DNA of 64,000 nt from positions 137,538,105 to 137,602,104 of the forward strand of contig NC_134711.1 in assembly GCF_049634645.1 (NCBI RefSeq), in the 5' to 3' direction. Under the pieces are notes generated by a model that saw only the letters and a program-made list of their open reading frames with translations, ran no database searches and was not told where the DNA came from. The stretch comes from Pelodiscus sinensis (lineage: Eukaryota > Chordata > Testudines > Trionychidae). Below are positions 33,843-44,583 of the stretch, one piece after another; position 1 is the first letter of the stretch; every line of letters starts with the position of its first letter. The position numbers were made by a program, and so were the translations under genes.

Positions 33843-34720
33843 CTGGATAACAGCAAACCTCACTGCTATTGCAGCCTTTGCACTGTCACGGCTCCAGATC
33901 TAAAACCTAGACCTAGCTCATCAGTGATTCAGCTCTGGCAATCATGGAACGGAAATGAGAACTCTCAATTCCACCCTATGTACTGCATCATTAAACACTG
34001 GAAAGAAGAGAGTCAAAAAATACCTAGGACTTTTCGGTCAAAACCCACTCCCTCAGATACGAACACCTGTCCCCTCTTTCTCTGACAGGGGGATTTAATA
34101 TCTCTACCCCGGCTTAGTAAATCTGGTCATGTTTAGGGCAGGTGACACCCTCAATCAGGACATGCCAAGTACAGTTATACTGTACCACTTATTCATGCAA
34201 TAAAGATACAACTTCATTACCTTGTATTCAAAATTTTATCAATGCTAATGTCAAATGTTTACATAATACACAGATTAAGAAAAGTGTGTCTGTGCATCTG
34301 GGTATAGTACTTAGAATAGCCACAAATTAAAATGTTTGTTTTAAATGTCAAAGATACAGGTAGTAATAACCCAAATGTAGAGGTATACATTTGACAATAC
34401 AGCTTTAATTTTAGCATCTAAGTATTTGGGTACATCACTCATGAAGAGTTACATGAGAGTTGATTGTGGAAAGCAGCTACATCAATTAGTGGAGGTTGTC
34501 CCTCAGTGATTGAGAATGTAGGACTAAAGTGAATTGTAAGTCAAACCCAGCCAAAATCGATCACTTGGAAAAGGTAGCTCTAACTACTGTGCACCTAGGC
34601 AGAGTAGGTGCATCTATGGAAATACAATCCGCTTCTGAAGTTTTTATCCCCAGTTCATCATTAGATGTCAGGGGAGAGATCATTAAGCCCCTGCCCACAC
34701 CTGTTATAATTAGCCTCTAT
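33843..34720. other. Unassigned sequence
   Basis: No gene or element was recognised. Confidence 0.5.
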
Positions 34721-35188
34721 GGATATGTCTACACAAGGATCAAACCTGCCTTGAGGCCTGGTGTTGCAATTCACTGCTGGAGTCCCAGGCCGCATGTTCC
34801 AGGCTGCTCTGAGGGCTACTGGGGAGGAGGGGTACAGTGTGACACAATCCAGGTTGTGCCCACAGCACCACATCTTCCAGGAGAAGGGAGCCAACGCCCC
34901 CTGCCCAGGGGCCTGACAAGTCTATCAGTCACTCTGAAAAGGATATAAACCTGTGGTTGGTCCTGGCCAGCTGACTCAGACTTATGGGGGATGGGCTCTG
35001 TGGCTGAAAAATAATGATGTAAATTCTGAGCTGTGGGCCCCTGCAAGGATGGAGGGTGCCAGAGCCCAGGCTTCAACCTTACCTCAAACATCTGCACCAC
35101 AATTTTAAAACCACAACCTGAGCCCTGAAATCCCAAATCAGCAGACCCAGACCAGCCACGGGGCTTTTATCCCCATGTAGATGTAGCC
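34721..35188. mobile_element. Harbinger-like MITE
   Basis: 468 bp with ends GGATATGTCTACAC and ATGTAGATGTAGCC; TAT precedes and TAC follows. The interior is not palindromic. The fragment at about 110-175 is related. Confidence 0.6.
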
Positions 35189-35559
35189 TACATGTTCATT
35201 CTGACAGAGGCTTCGGTCAAAGTGCAGTGCTCTCTTGCCTGATCTGCCCTCAATGCCTGGAGGTTGACTTCTCTGGCCCTAACATGGCCTCCCCGGCCAT
35301 TTGTCCTAACGAGTTTGTTCCTGAGGGTATGTCTACACTACAAAGTTAATTCGAACTAACGGAGTGCTTAGTTCGAACTAGGTAAACCTCATTCTACGAG
35401 GACTAAGCCTAGTTCGAACTTACTAGTTTGAATTAAGGGGTGTGTAGCCCCTTAATTCGAACTAGTGGGAGGCTAGCCCTCCCCAGGTTTCCCTGGTGGC
35501 CACTCTGGCCAACACCAGGGAAACTCTATTACCCCCCTCCTGGCCCCGGACCCCTTAAA

Positions 35560-35800
35560 GGGGCACGGGCTGGCTATGGTGCCCGTGCCAGGTGCAAGCC
35601 TGCCAGCACCGAGCTAGCAGACCTTGCACCTGGCACGGCTCGAGCCAGCCACATGATGCCCCCCAGCCCTCCCCCTCTTCCCGGGACCAGGCTGGGAAGC
35701 GTCCACGACCTCCGCACTAGGCACAGGAAAGTGGCTGTCTAGGGCAGGAGAGCTGCCAGCCTGGCCACCCAGGAACAGGTGTGCATGAAAATCAAGGTGG
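35560..35800 (+). pseudogene. Myb/SANT-like protein remnant in E2
   Basis: The + strand carries VHDLRTRHRKVAV near 35700 and a reduced version of the E1 sequence upstream. Reading frames are broken. It is homologous to E1 and E3. Confidence 0.65.
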
Positions 35801-35824
35801 TCCACTGAGACCCCCGACCCTGAG

Positions 35825-36392
35825 CCCTGAGCTTACAATGGCCATCCTGGGTCAAACCAAAGGTCCATCTAGCCCAGTAGCCTGTCTGCCGACAGCAGCC
35901 AACCCTAGGGACCCTGGAGGGGATGGACCGAAGACAGTGACCAAGCCATTTGTCTCGTGCTATCCCTCTCCAGCCTTCCACAAACTTTGGGCAGGGACAC
36001 CACTCCTACCCCCTGGCTAATACCACTCCATAGACCCAACCTCCATCACTTTATCTCACGTCTCTTTAAACTCTGTTCTAGTTGTAGCCTTCACAGCCTC
36101 CTGCAGCAAGGAGTTCCACAGGTTGACTCTTTGCTTTGTGAAGAACAACTTTCTGTTACTAGTTTGAAGCCTGCTACGAATTCCTTTCCTTTGGTGTCCT
36201 CTAGTCCTTCTATTATGGGAACTAATGAAGAACTTTTCTGTATGCACCCTCTCCAACCCACTCATGCTTTTATAGACCTCTATCATATCCCCCCTCCGTC
36301 TCCTCTTTTCTAAGCTGAAAAGTCCCAGTCTCTTTAGCCTCTCTTCATATGGGACCTCTTCCAAACCCCTGATCATTATAGTTGCCCTCCCC
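35825..36392 (-). mobile_element. CR1-type LINE 3' piece inside E2
   Basis: Complement of the 28332-28895 piece (CAAAGGTCCATCTAGCCCAG, GCAAGGAGTTCCACAGGTTG). It has the same end points relative to the flanking Harbinger sequence. Confidence 0.85.
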
Positions 36393-36451
36393 TCTCCCAC
36401 CCTCTCTCTTCCCCTCTCCCACCTCCTTTTCCCAGTCTCCCCCAGTTTTGT

Positions 36452-36498
36452 TCAATAAAGAGAGATTCTATTTTTGAACACAATTGTCCTTTATTTTG
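36452..36498. terminator. Convergent poly(A) signals in E2
   Basis: AATAAA on + in TTGTTCAATAAAGAGAG and TTTATT in GTCCTTTATTTTGTAC, which is AATAAA on -. They mirror 28218-28262. Confidence 0.55.
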
Positions 36499-37335
36499 TA
36501 CATCAATAAGAAGGGGGGCTAGGAAGGGGTAAGTGGAAGGAGGTGAGGGAGGAATGGGGTATGAGCCCCCGATGGGGAGGACTGGGTTGGCTCTGCGGGT
36601 TTCTGGGAGTGGAACCTCTCCTGCAGCCCCCCAATTGCCTCCTCTCCCCAGATGGCAGCCTGCAGCAAGTGCAGCCGGTCTGATGGCCGAGTGCTGTGAT
36701 GTGCCCAGTGTGGGTAGTCCGGGCACTCCAAGCCAGGACTGCTTTGCAAGCGGGGCACCCCTGAGAACTGTCTGTCCGGGGTGGGGGTCGGGTCCCTTTA
36801 AGCACAGCCCTCGGCTAGCCTGAGACAGCACCTCCACGCTCTAAGTCCTCATCTGATGCCCTGCCAGCACTGCTTCCGGCCATCCTTAAGGCCGGTTCAG
36901 GGTCCACTTAATGTGGACATGCTAGTTCGAATTAGCAAAACGCTAATTCGAACTAGTTTTTTAGTCTGGATCCATTAGTTCGAATTAGCTTAGTTTGAAT
37001 TAACTAATTCGAACTAAGTTAGTTCGAATTAACGTTGTAGTGTAGACATACCCTCACCTCCTTCCCTTGTTCTGACACATTCAGCTGGGCTGTGCTTTCT
37101 TGGGCCTACATTACCACTTTCCCATCCTGGCTTGGGGAAATCCCCTCATAAATCATAGAAGTGAATCTTATATAGTTGCTACCCACCTGGATCCCAAGAG
37201 AAGTCTTTCCTGCTTTGAGAAGCCCATTTATAGGTTCTGTGTCAACCAGGTCTCATGGGCTGAGGGGTGTGGTGTGCAGTTTTCTTCTCCTTTTCTGTCC
37301 ATTATACTATCAACTGATACCCTCATAGTCACTCA

Positions 37336-37623
37336 AGAGTACAGCTACACAGTGGTGCTATTTCGGGATAACGGATGTTATCCCAAAATAGTGTTCTGTG
37401 CTGTCTACACAAGAAGCCCGTTACTTCAAAATAATGGGCATCTTATTCCGGCTTCCTGTAAACCTTGTTGCACAAGGAATAAGGAGGCACGAGCGGAATA
37501 GAGCACTATTTTGAAATTTGGCACTGTGTAGACAGAGCCAAATCTCAAAATAAACTTGAAATAAGCTACGTAGCTCAGATTGCATAGCTTATTTTGAGCT
37601 AGTGCTGCTGTGTAGACGCATCC
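37336..37623. mobile_element. Harbinger-like MITE
   Basis: 288 bp, AGAGTACAGCTACACAGTGG to TGCTGTGTAGACGCATCC, with TCA on both sides (37333-37335 and 37624-37626). Internal TATTTTGAAAT-like blocks. Confidence 0.7.
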
Positions 37624-37626
37624 TCA

Positions 37627-39549
37627 GTGTTGAATCTGCTGTGCAGCAGGTTCATTGCCCAGCTCAAGGTGGTGTGGCTGGCTTGGCTGCCTTTCTGTAG
37701 CTTCAGTGCCTAATGCAGAAACTCTCAAGACAGGTTCTCTGAGTCGTGAGAAGTGGGAAAGCAAAATGCCCACCCCAACCTGTAGGCTTCTATTCATCAG
37801 CTCACCTTGAATAAATAGTGCATGAGTCACACTGAAATGGTGCTTAAACACCCCTTTACCTTAGCCCCTCATTTGTATCAGGTGTCAGCTCTTCTGCCAG
37901 CTTCAGCCCTTGCCAGAATTTTTTATCTAGCTTTGATAACAGTGTGGATTGGTTCCAAGGTCACAGTTCACGCCACACATACTGTAGGTTCCAGAACATT
38001 ATGGTTTTGCTTCCCCTTCTTTAAAAAAAAGAAGAGGATTTATGTTTTTATTTGTTGGTTTTATCCCACTAGAGGGAAGGTTACACAGAGGACGGATCCA
38101 GGGGATTGCTCACAACTATGGCAAAGCTTCAAAACTCCCTGCTTAGTATATATCCTGAACAAAAGAACACAGAGATTCCTTTAGGGTGAAATTGGGAACC
38201 CATCAGAAGATTGGGGAGCAGGGGATGGCAGAGAACTGTCCCCAACCCACTACACACATTTTGTTCTCTCCCACCCACTACACACACTTGTTATTTTCCC
38301 TGCATCTCCTCTAAGGATTGGCTTCCTCAAGGGTCCATGCAGGTGGATTTCAGATAATTTCTTCAGGCACATCTCTGCCCTAACATTTTTGACTGGCTCT
38401 TGCAGCAATGTGCCACAGGCTGACAGCACGGTGACTGTCCTGGGCATATGTTTCTGACATAGATGAGAAGAAGCTGTATTGAAGCCAGGCCCCCATGGCA
38501 GTCTCCCAAACTCCAGGTTAAAAGCGCCCTGGATGATTTTGTGACCTCTCAGGCCAAGTTCATGTGTGAGCTCTAAGCAATGTCACTTGAGGTAAACACT
38601 CGAACAGGGCTTACAAATTCAGGCTGTTCTTATGTCTCAATGGAGTTTCGTAAGTCCCCCTAGCTCTCAATTGCCAAGATAAATGAGATTGTATTTATCC
38701 CGCCACCCTTTCTTGCTCTCTCCATTTCCATTTCTGTAGTCCGTCCTTTTTCTTCCATTCCTGCTCATACTCAGCTGTGCTAATGCTTCCCACCTCCACC
38801 CTCCCCATGCCTTGTTATTCCAGAGCTAGCCCTCAAAGCTCTACCAACGCATCTCAAGTGGGACCTGACAAAAGGCTGTACGTACTCTCCAGCAGGTGGC
38901 TCTCCATCTTGGGTCTGAGATATTTGCAACATCCTCCTCCCCTTTGCAGCAGCCGCAGTCTCTCAGCTCCTGCTAGTTAATCTTTAGCTGCTTCTGTTTT
39001 ATGAGCTCTGCAGAGAAAGCTCCTTTTACAGCCTTAGCAGGAAATGTGGTGAGAAAGCTTCATCCAGTGCTGCAGCCTCAATCCTCATCCTGTCTCTCTG
39101 TCCACAGCCTTCCCCTTCAGTTGTCTTACACCAGCTCTCTTCAGGTTCCCACTCCTTCCTGGGAGCCCAAAAGCTGGGAGAAGGTCCCACCACCAATGAA
39201 CCGTCATCTTCTGACTCACAGTCATCCCCTTATCTGTGGCCAGTGACAGCTCAGCTGCAGAAGAGGTTATCACCAGCTTTGGCCCCATCCCCAATGGATT
39301 TATTACACTGCGTGTTTGCTCTTCTCTTTTTCCCTTGTTTCCCATCTCCTGTCACATCACCATTGTGGATCATATTGTGGGAAGCAGGAGAAAGACACCA
39401 GCTCCATAGGTCTGTGATACACTGGCTGTAGTGAGGTGTGGATCTCTGTGTGTGAGGCCTCAGCAACACCTATTCCAGTAAAACTTTTTAAAAGTGCTGA
39501 TAAGTGGTATGATTTTTTTACATAATTAGACCAGAAAAGTCCTAGCATA
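37627..39549. other. Unassigned sequence
   Basis: No exon or mobile element was recognised. Open stretches are short and unlike any family I know. Confidence 0.5.
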
Positions 39550-39563
39550 GGCCCTGTCTACAC

Positions 39564-39790
39564 CAGTGGTTCCCAATCTTTTTTATACCACAGACCGGCA
39601 AACCCATTCACAGACTTTTGGCAAACTGGTAACATTTTATTTGCATATGCATTATGGTAATTAATTGTAAGAGGTCACGTGTTAGTTTACATCACATCTG
39701 TACACAGTCAATACATGTTGTTGTAATGGATCAGAGTTTGTAGTTCTGTTAAAAGAGTCCTTTCTTATCTTGAGCCATCAACACCTATGT
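39564..39790 (+). mobile_element. hAT (Charlie-like) left part
   Basis: CAGTGGTTCCCAATCTTTTT, TATACCACAGACCGGCAAAC and GGTAACATTTTATTTGCATA match the left end of the 11066-12427 element. The right end is absent. A worn Harbinger-like start (GGCCCTGTCTACAC) lies directly before it. Confidence 0.75.
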
Positions 39791-40041
39791 AAACTTGGAT
39801 TGAAATTTTCATAGGGGTAGCCGTGTTAGTCTGTAACTGAAAAAACTTAAAAAACAACTAACAGTCCTGCAGCACCTTAGAGACTAACAAAATATGTAGA
39901 TGGAATCATGAGCTTTTGTGGGCACAACCCCCTTCTTCAGATGACTGGCGTTTAAGGGATCCAGGTTCCAAATAAATAGTAGAGAGAGGGGATGGGGTGG
40001 GAAAGGGAAGGAGAAAAAAATAGGAAAAGAATAGTCAATTA

Positions 40042-40350
40042 GGGTATGTCTAGACTACATGGCTCCATCGACAGAGCCATGTAGATGAGTTTTCTAGATA
40101 TAGGGAAATGGAAGCCTTTGTCGACCGCCCCATTATGCCTCGTGGAATGCCCGTTCTGCCTCGCAGACATTGTCGACTGCGGAGCGTCCAGACTACTGCG
40201 CTGTGCCGCCAAACAGCTGATCGGCACAGCGCAGCAGCCATTTTGATGTAAACAAAGCGGCGATTATTTAAATCGCCGCTTCATTTCCCCTTTTCAAGTA
40301 CACTAATCTACATGGCTCCGTCGATGGAGCCATGTAGTTTACACGTACCC
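40042..40350. mobile_element. Harbinger-like MITE, GTCGAC type
   Basis: 309 bp with ends GGGTATGTCTAGACTACATG and CATGTAGTTTACACGTACCC. It has a perfect TTA duplication (40039-40041 and 40351-40353). Interior CCATCGACAGAGCCATGTAG and GGCGATTATTTAAATCGCCG. Its relative is at 61602-61977. It inserted into the Penelope-like element. Confidence 0.9.
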
Positions 40351-40474
40351 TTAGAGAGTCCATGCTAGCAGAAGCTGATAGAGTGGGTTCTAAGTAACCT
40401 TACGTACTTGGTGCTTAACTTTTTATGTCATTCGAATGCGGAATGTCTTTGTTTAAACCTCTATTGCAGGTATC

Positions 40475-41220
40475 CTACTTGTAAATGAAATTAAGTTCAG
40501 CAGCTTCCCTTTCAAGCTGGTTTTTGAAATAGGCTTGTAATAATATAGTAACTTTGAGATCCATTAGTGAGTGCACAGACAGGTTAAAATGTTCCCCAAC
40601 AGGTTTCTGTATGTTGCCTTTTTGAATATCTGATTTGTGTTCTTTGTCATAGAGACTGTCCAGTTTGGCCAATATCCACGGCAGAGGGGCATTGCTGGCA
40701 CTTTATGGCACAGATCCCATTGATGGATGTGCAGCTGTCTGAGCCTCTGATGTGGTAGTTTATGTGGTTAGGTCCTGTGATGATGTTGTTTGGATAGATG
40801 TGTGGACAGAGTTGGCACCGGGGCTGATTGCAGGGGCAGGTTCCTGGATGAGTATGATGGAGATGTGCCGTGTGGTTACTGGAAACAATTTGTTTGAGGT
40901 TAGGGATTGTCTGTAGGTGACGAATGGCCTGTCCCTCAAGGCCTGTGAAAGTGAGGGGTCATTTTCCAGGATAGGTTGTGGATTGTTGATAATGCACTGG
41001 AGGGGTTTAAGTTGAGGGCTATAGGTGATGATAAGTGGTGTTCTGTTGTTTTCTTTGTTGGACCTGTCTTGAAGGAGCTGATGCCTGCGTACTTGTCTGG
41101 CTCTGTCAATCTGTTTTTTCAGTTCTCCGGGTGGGCATTTCAGTTTTAAGGATGCTTGATATAGATCCTGTCGGTGTTTATCTCTGTCCGTGAGATTGGA
41201 GCAAATCTGGTTGTAACTTA
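40475..41220 (-). pseudogene. Penelope-like linker and GIY-YIG endonuclease remnant
   Basis: On the minus strand, blocks SFKTGPTKKTTEHHLSS and TIHNLSWKMTPHFHRP precede a cysteine-rich segment, then IGQTGQSLYDKEHKSDIQKG and VGEHFNLSVHSLMDLKV. The last two resemble the GIY-YIG endonuclease (YIGETGQS..HKSDI) of Penelope-like proteins. Stops and shifts split it. Confidence 0.75.
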
Positions 41221-41239
41221 GGGCTTAGCTGTAAACAGT

Positions 41240-41860
41240 TGATTGGGAAATGTGTCTGGGATGGAAGCTAGAGGCCTATGTTAACTCACAGAGGCATGGC
41301 CAAACAAGATTATGGATTTGCTTCACAACAGAGTCAATATGGGATAGTTTCTGTTATTAACCTCACTACATCACAACTATTACAGTCTTAGTACTACCAA
41401 ATGGTTATACAGCTACTGCAAAGTGACACTTCAATAAGTACAGGCAGAGCAATGCATAAAAGAGAGTAACAGGCATTTAGAAATAATTACACCCCTTCAG
41501 TCTGTGAGGAGTCCCATTCCTGTCACCTCATACCAGGCCACAGTGGATGTGGCTCCAGCTGGGGGAATCCAGGGCACCCTCTGAGGTCTAGGTCATGGTA
41601 AAACTCACCAGGCATGGGACTACCTACACGTGTTATACTACAGTTGTTTACTGGGTGTGCGTGTACTGGCTCAAGACCACTTTCAACATTCTCATGAGCC
41701 GAGACCAAGGTCAAACTTGTTTACCAGCTCCAGGTATGGGTTAAAGCTGATAAGGGCCAGCTGCTGTTTTCACTTGCAGGGTCCCAGGCTATGCTAAGCT
41801 GTATACTTCAGGGATGGAAACTTCCATCTTAGCCTGCTAAGCTGCAAGACCTATATATGA
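41240..41860. other. Unassigned block inside the Penelope-like element
   Basis: About 620 bp separates the RT remnant from the remnant that continues at about 41220 (minus). No element ends or TSD were found. It could be a degraded insertion or retained element sequence I do not recognise. Confidence 0.35.
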
Positions 41861-41864
41861 TTTT

Positions 41865-42310
41865 TTATGTGACAGCATGTAGGTAAGTGTAACAGTCCAT
41901 AAGTTTCCAGTATACGGTGGTGGAAATGTGGCTGTCATGTAGTTGTACTGAAGTGTCAAGGACATGGATCTCTAGTGTGGATTGGTCCAGGGTGAGATTG
42001 ATGGTGAAGTGGAAGTTGTTGAAATGCCTGTGGAATTCTTCAAGGTCTCCTTCCCATGGGTCCATATGATGAAAATGCCATCAATGTAGAGTAAGTAGAG
42101 TAAAGGTACTAGGGGGCGAGAGCTGAGGAAATGTTGTTCAAGGTCAGCCATAAAGATGTTGGCATATTGTGGGGCCATGAGGGTGCTCATGGCTGTGCCA
42201 TTGACTTGAAGATACAAATTGTCTCTGAATCGGAAGTAGCTGTGGGTGAGAACAAAGTTGCAGAGCTCTGTGACCAGGTGTGCTGTGGCGTCATCAGGGA
42301 TAATGTTCCT
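41865..42310 (-). pseudogene. Penelope-like reverse transcriptase remnant
   Basis: Blocks on the minus strand include MAPQYANIFMADLEQHFLS, LLYLLYIDGIFIIWTHGKE (about 42045-42105) and TLDQSTLEIHVLDTSVQLHD. The second is the catalytic YxDD motif with the second Asp changed to Gly. Downstream, FNNFHFTINLTLDQS is in another frame. Not functional. Confidence 0.85.
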
Positions 42311-43118
42311 GACAGCTAGATAGAAACACTTGACACTACAGTACAGTTACATGACAGCCACATGACATAAATTGTAGAACCTAATCTTCTGTCCAAGACA
42401 ATAGAACGTCTGTCCAAGACAATAGGGGTGTGTTATGTACAAGGCCAAAGTTATGCCAAAGTTATGCTTTTAAGCTCCCACTGTGCAGCAGGTACACCAC
42501 AGAGATCTTAAGGGAGCAGCTGGGCTTGGTTTGGTGGCAGGCATGGTAAGGGACAGGTCGAGGCTCACTCTTTTGCTTCTGCTTTGAAAGCGAGATAGTG
42601 CCTGCAAATAGCAGCTCTTACCCACACAAGCCTGTGGGTGTGAGGGGGTCCAGGCATGGCAGCAGGGCAGGGGCTTATGCAGTGACCATGTGTTTGGTAC
42701 CCCATTTGCCAGGAGAGGGCAACATTCGTGTCCTAAAGGAGTGTGTGGGCAGAATGGGGGCCTAGGCCTGGTGACAGGGTAGAGGCTCAAATCATGCTTT
42801 GTTGGGTATAAGCAAACAGAGGTGTATTGCCAGTGCTATCAGGTTCATGTATAGGTTCTCCTGCTTCATCCAAGTTATAATGCAAGGTACCAGTCTTCTC
42901 CGAATCACACAGATTGATAGGGAGTGGTTCCTTCTCTTCCTTTCTTCCCTACCAATATTTCCCTGCTTTTGGTTCTTAGGCCCCCTTTTTTCTCCATTTA
43001 TATGGCAGTTTCAGCATAACTGCACCTGTTCCCCCTCCACTGACCACCTAATGCAGCTCCAGGCTCCCGCTGTCACCTCTGTTGGGTGAAGATCTGCATC
43101 TCACTCCCTCCTCACTGG
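42311..43118. other. Unassigned sequence
   Basis: No gene or element was recognised. The short direct repeat GTCCAAGACAATAG occurs twice near 42395 and 42415. Confidence 0.5.
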
Positions 43119-44583
43119 GGGTATGTCTCCACTACAGTGTTAATTCGAGTTATCTTAATTTGAAATAGTTAATTCGAATTAAGCTAATTTGAATTAACGC
43201 ATCTACACACAAAATGCAGTTCAAATTAGCATTTTGCTATTTCAAAATAGTGCGTCCACACGGAGTGGACTCTGAATCAGAGTTAAGGCTGGCCAGAACC
43301 AGTTCTGGCAGGGCACCAGGTCAGGACTTAATGTGTGGAGCTGCTGCCTGAGGCTAGCTGAGGTCTGTGCTTAAAGGGACCCTACCCCCACCCCGGACAG
43401 ACAGTTCTCAGGTTTCCCTGCTTGCTTCCCCTGTGCTGTGTATAGTGTGGGTGAGGTGGGGGGGAGATGTTAGAGGGGGCTTATGAAGGGAGGGCGTCCT
43501 GTTGAGTCCCACCCTGGGGTCAGGAGTATGTCAGGTGTCTTCACACATGCGTGCGACTATCAGGCCAAGGCCCCTGTGTGACAGGTGGCTGGAGCCACCT
43601 GCCCAGGAGTGGCACAGCACTTGCTCGCCTGTGCACAGGTTGCTGCATGATCCGTAGTAAGCAAGGCCCACGTGCGCGGTGCCTGATCTCCCTTCCTTCT
43701 CCCCCACCCCTCAGTTAGGAAACAGTGATGGCACTTACATGGTGTGGCCTCCCCGGACGACCCTGCTGACTCTGCAGGTGGGACTGCTCGGGAGTCCTGG
43801 CGGTGTGGCGGCTCCTGCTCAGTGCTCTGGTCAGGGCCCTCTGGTCCCTGCTCACTGCCCCCTGGGGTGGCACGGACCATCCTGCCCCCCAGGATGTAGT
43901 CCAGTGCCTTGAAGTAGGGGCAGGTGTCTGCCCCTGCTGAGGAGCTGTCCCAAGTGGCCCTGGTGTACCCCTGCTGCAGCTCTTTAATTTTCAGGCGCAC
44001 CTGATCCTGGGTGTTCCTGTGGCCTTTCTGGGCCATGGTGGCAGCTACGAGGCCGTAGATGGCCGCATTCCTCCATCTAGTGCAGAGATCATGGACATTG
44101 GGGGCCTGCCCCCAAACCTTAATGAGGTCTATGATCTCCTCACTAGTCCAGGAGGGAGCACGCCATCTACGGCCCCTGGCTGGCCCCTGGGTGCTGGGGG
44201 ACTGGGCGGAGGATGGCTGGCTGGCACTGGCTGCCCGGCTCATCGTGGGGCCACTGGATCAGGGGCAGAGACTGCTGGCAGGCCTGGATCTGGCACGTGC
44301 GGTCTGCCCAGAGTCTACCCCTTTAAGGGCTCTGGGGCTGAGGGAGAGAAGTTTTCCTGGTTTGACCCATAGTGGCCACCAGGGGAAACTGGGAATGGCT
44401 GGAGGCCAACTAATTCGAAATAAGCGTCTATACGGTGCTTATTTAGAATTAGCTATTTCGAATTTGGCGTTACTCCTCGTAGAATGAGGTTTACCAAATT
44501 CGAATTAAGCGCCCCGCTATTTCGATTTTATTTCGAAATAGCGGTTTGCCTGTATAGATGTTATTAAAGTTAATTCGAAATAA
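43119..44583. mobile_element. Harbinger derivative E3, right end truncated
   Basis: The left end GGGTATGTCTCCACTACAGT and arms of AATTCGAATTA/TTAATTCGAATT blocks match E1. The right arm stops about 30 bp before the expected terminus. It contains the open Myb/SANT-like ORF on the minus strand and lacks the CR1 piece of E1 and E2. Confidence 0.85.
43560..44243 (-). CDS. Myb/SANT-like DNA-binding protein of a Harbinger element (ORF open)
   Basis: A 227-codon open frame with an ATG start. Residues about 30-120 form a trihelix/Myb-SANT-like domain: APSWTSEEIIDLIKVWGQ, DLCTRWRNAAIYGLVAATMA, RNTQDQVRLKIKELQQGYTR and YFKALDYILGG. Related proteins are encoded by vertebrate PIF/Harbinger elements, where they bind the element ends and transposase. 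At about residue 169 the sequence ATGTAAGTGC gives a strong splice donor (GTAAGT at 43738-43733, minus), so the real exon probably ends there and the last 58 or so codons may be intron. No downstream exon or transposase is present. The ORF may be chance preservation rather than selection. Confidence 0.75.
   Translation of the reverse strand: MSRAASASQPSSAQSPSTQGPARGRRWRAPSWTSEEIIDLIKVWGQAPNVHDLCTRWRNAAIYGLVAATMAQKGHRNTQDQVRLKIKELQQGYTRATWDSSSAGADTCPYFKALDYILGGRMVRATPGGSEQGPEGPDQSTEQEPPHRQDSRAVPPAESAGSSGEATPCKCHHCFLTEGWGRRKGDQAPRTWALLTTDHAATCAQASKCCATPGQVAPATCHTGALA

Larger units (their letters stand above)
35325..37053. mobile_element. Harbinger derivative E2 (composite with CR1 piece, inverted relative to E1)
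   Basis: 1729 bp with ends GGGTATGTCTACACTACAAA and GTAGTGTAGACATACCC. TGA precedes and TCA follows. It matches E1 in reverse order along its whole length, including arms, the Myb remnant (about 35560-35800, +), the CR1 piece (35825-36392), convergent poly(A) signals and the GC-rich stretch. Confidence 0.9.
39813..42310 (-). mobile_element. Penelope-like element, nearly complete but decayed
   Basis: The terminal sequence at 39813-39960 (GGTAGCCGTGTTAGTCTGTA, TTCAGATGAC) lies at the 3' side of a minus-strand element whose RT and GIY-YIG remnants follow in proper order. A Harbinger-like MITE (40042-40350) and an unassigned 0.6-kb block (41240-41860) interrupt it. All ORFs are broken. Confidence 0.85.

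Noticed and set aside
36376..36837. 153-codon minus-strand ORF
   Set aside because: Corresponds to the GC-rich part of E2, with a counterpart in E1 at 27878-28213. No domain, and likely chance openness in shared TE sequence.
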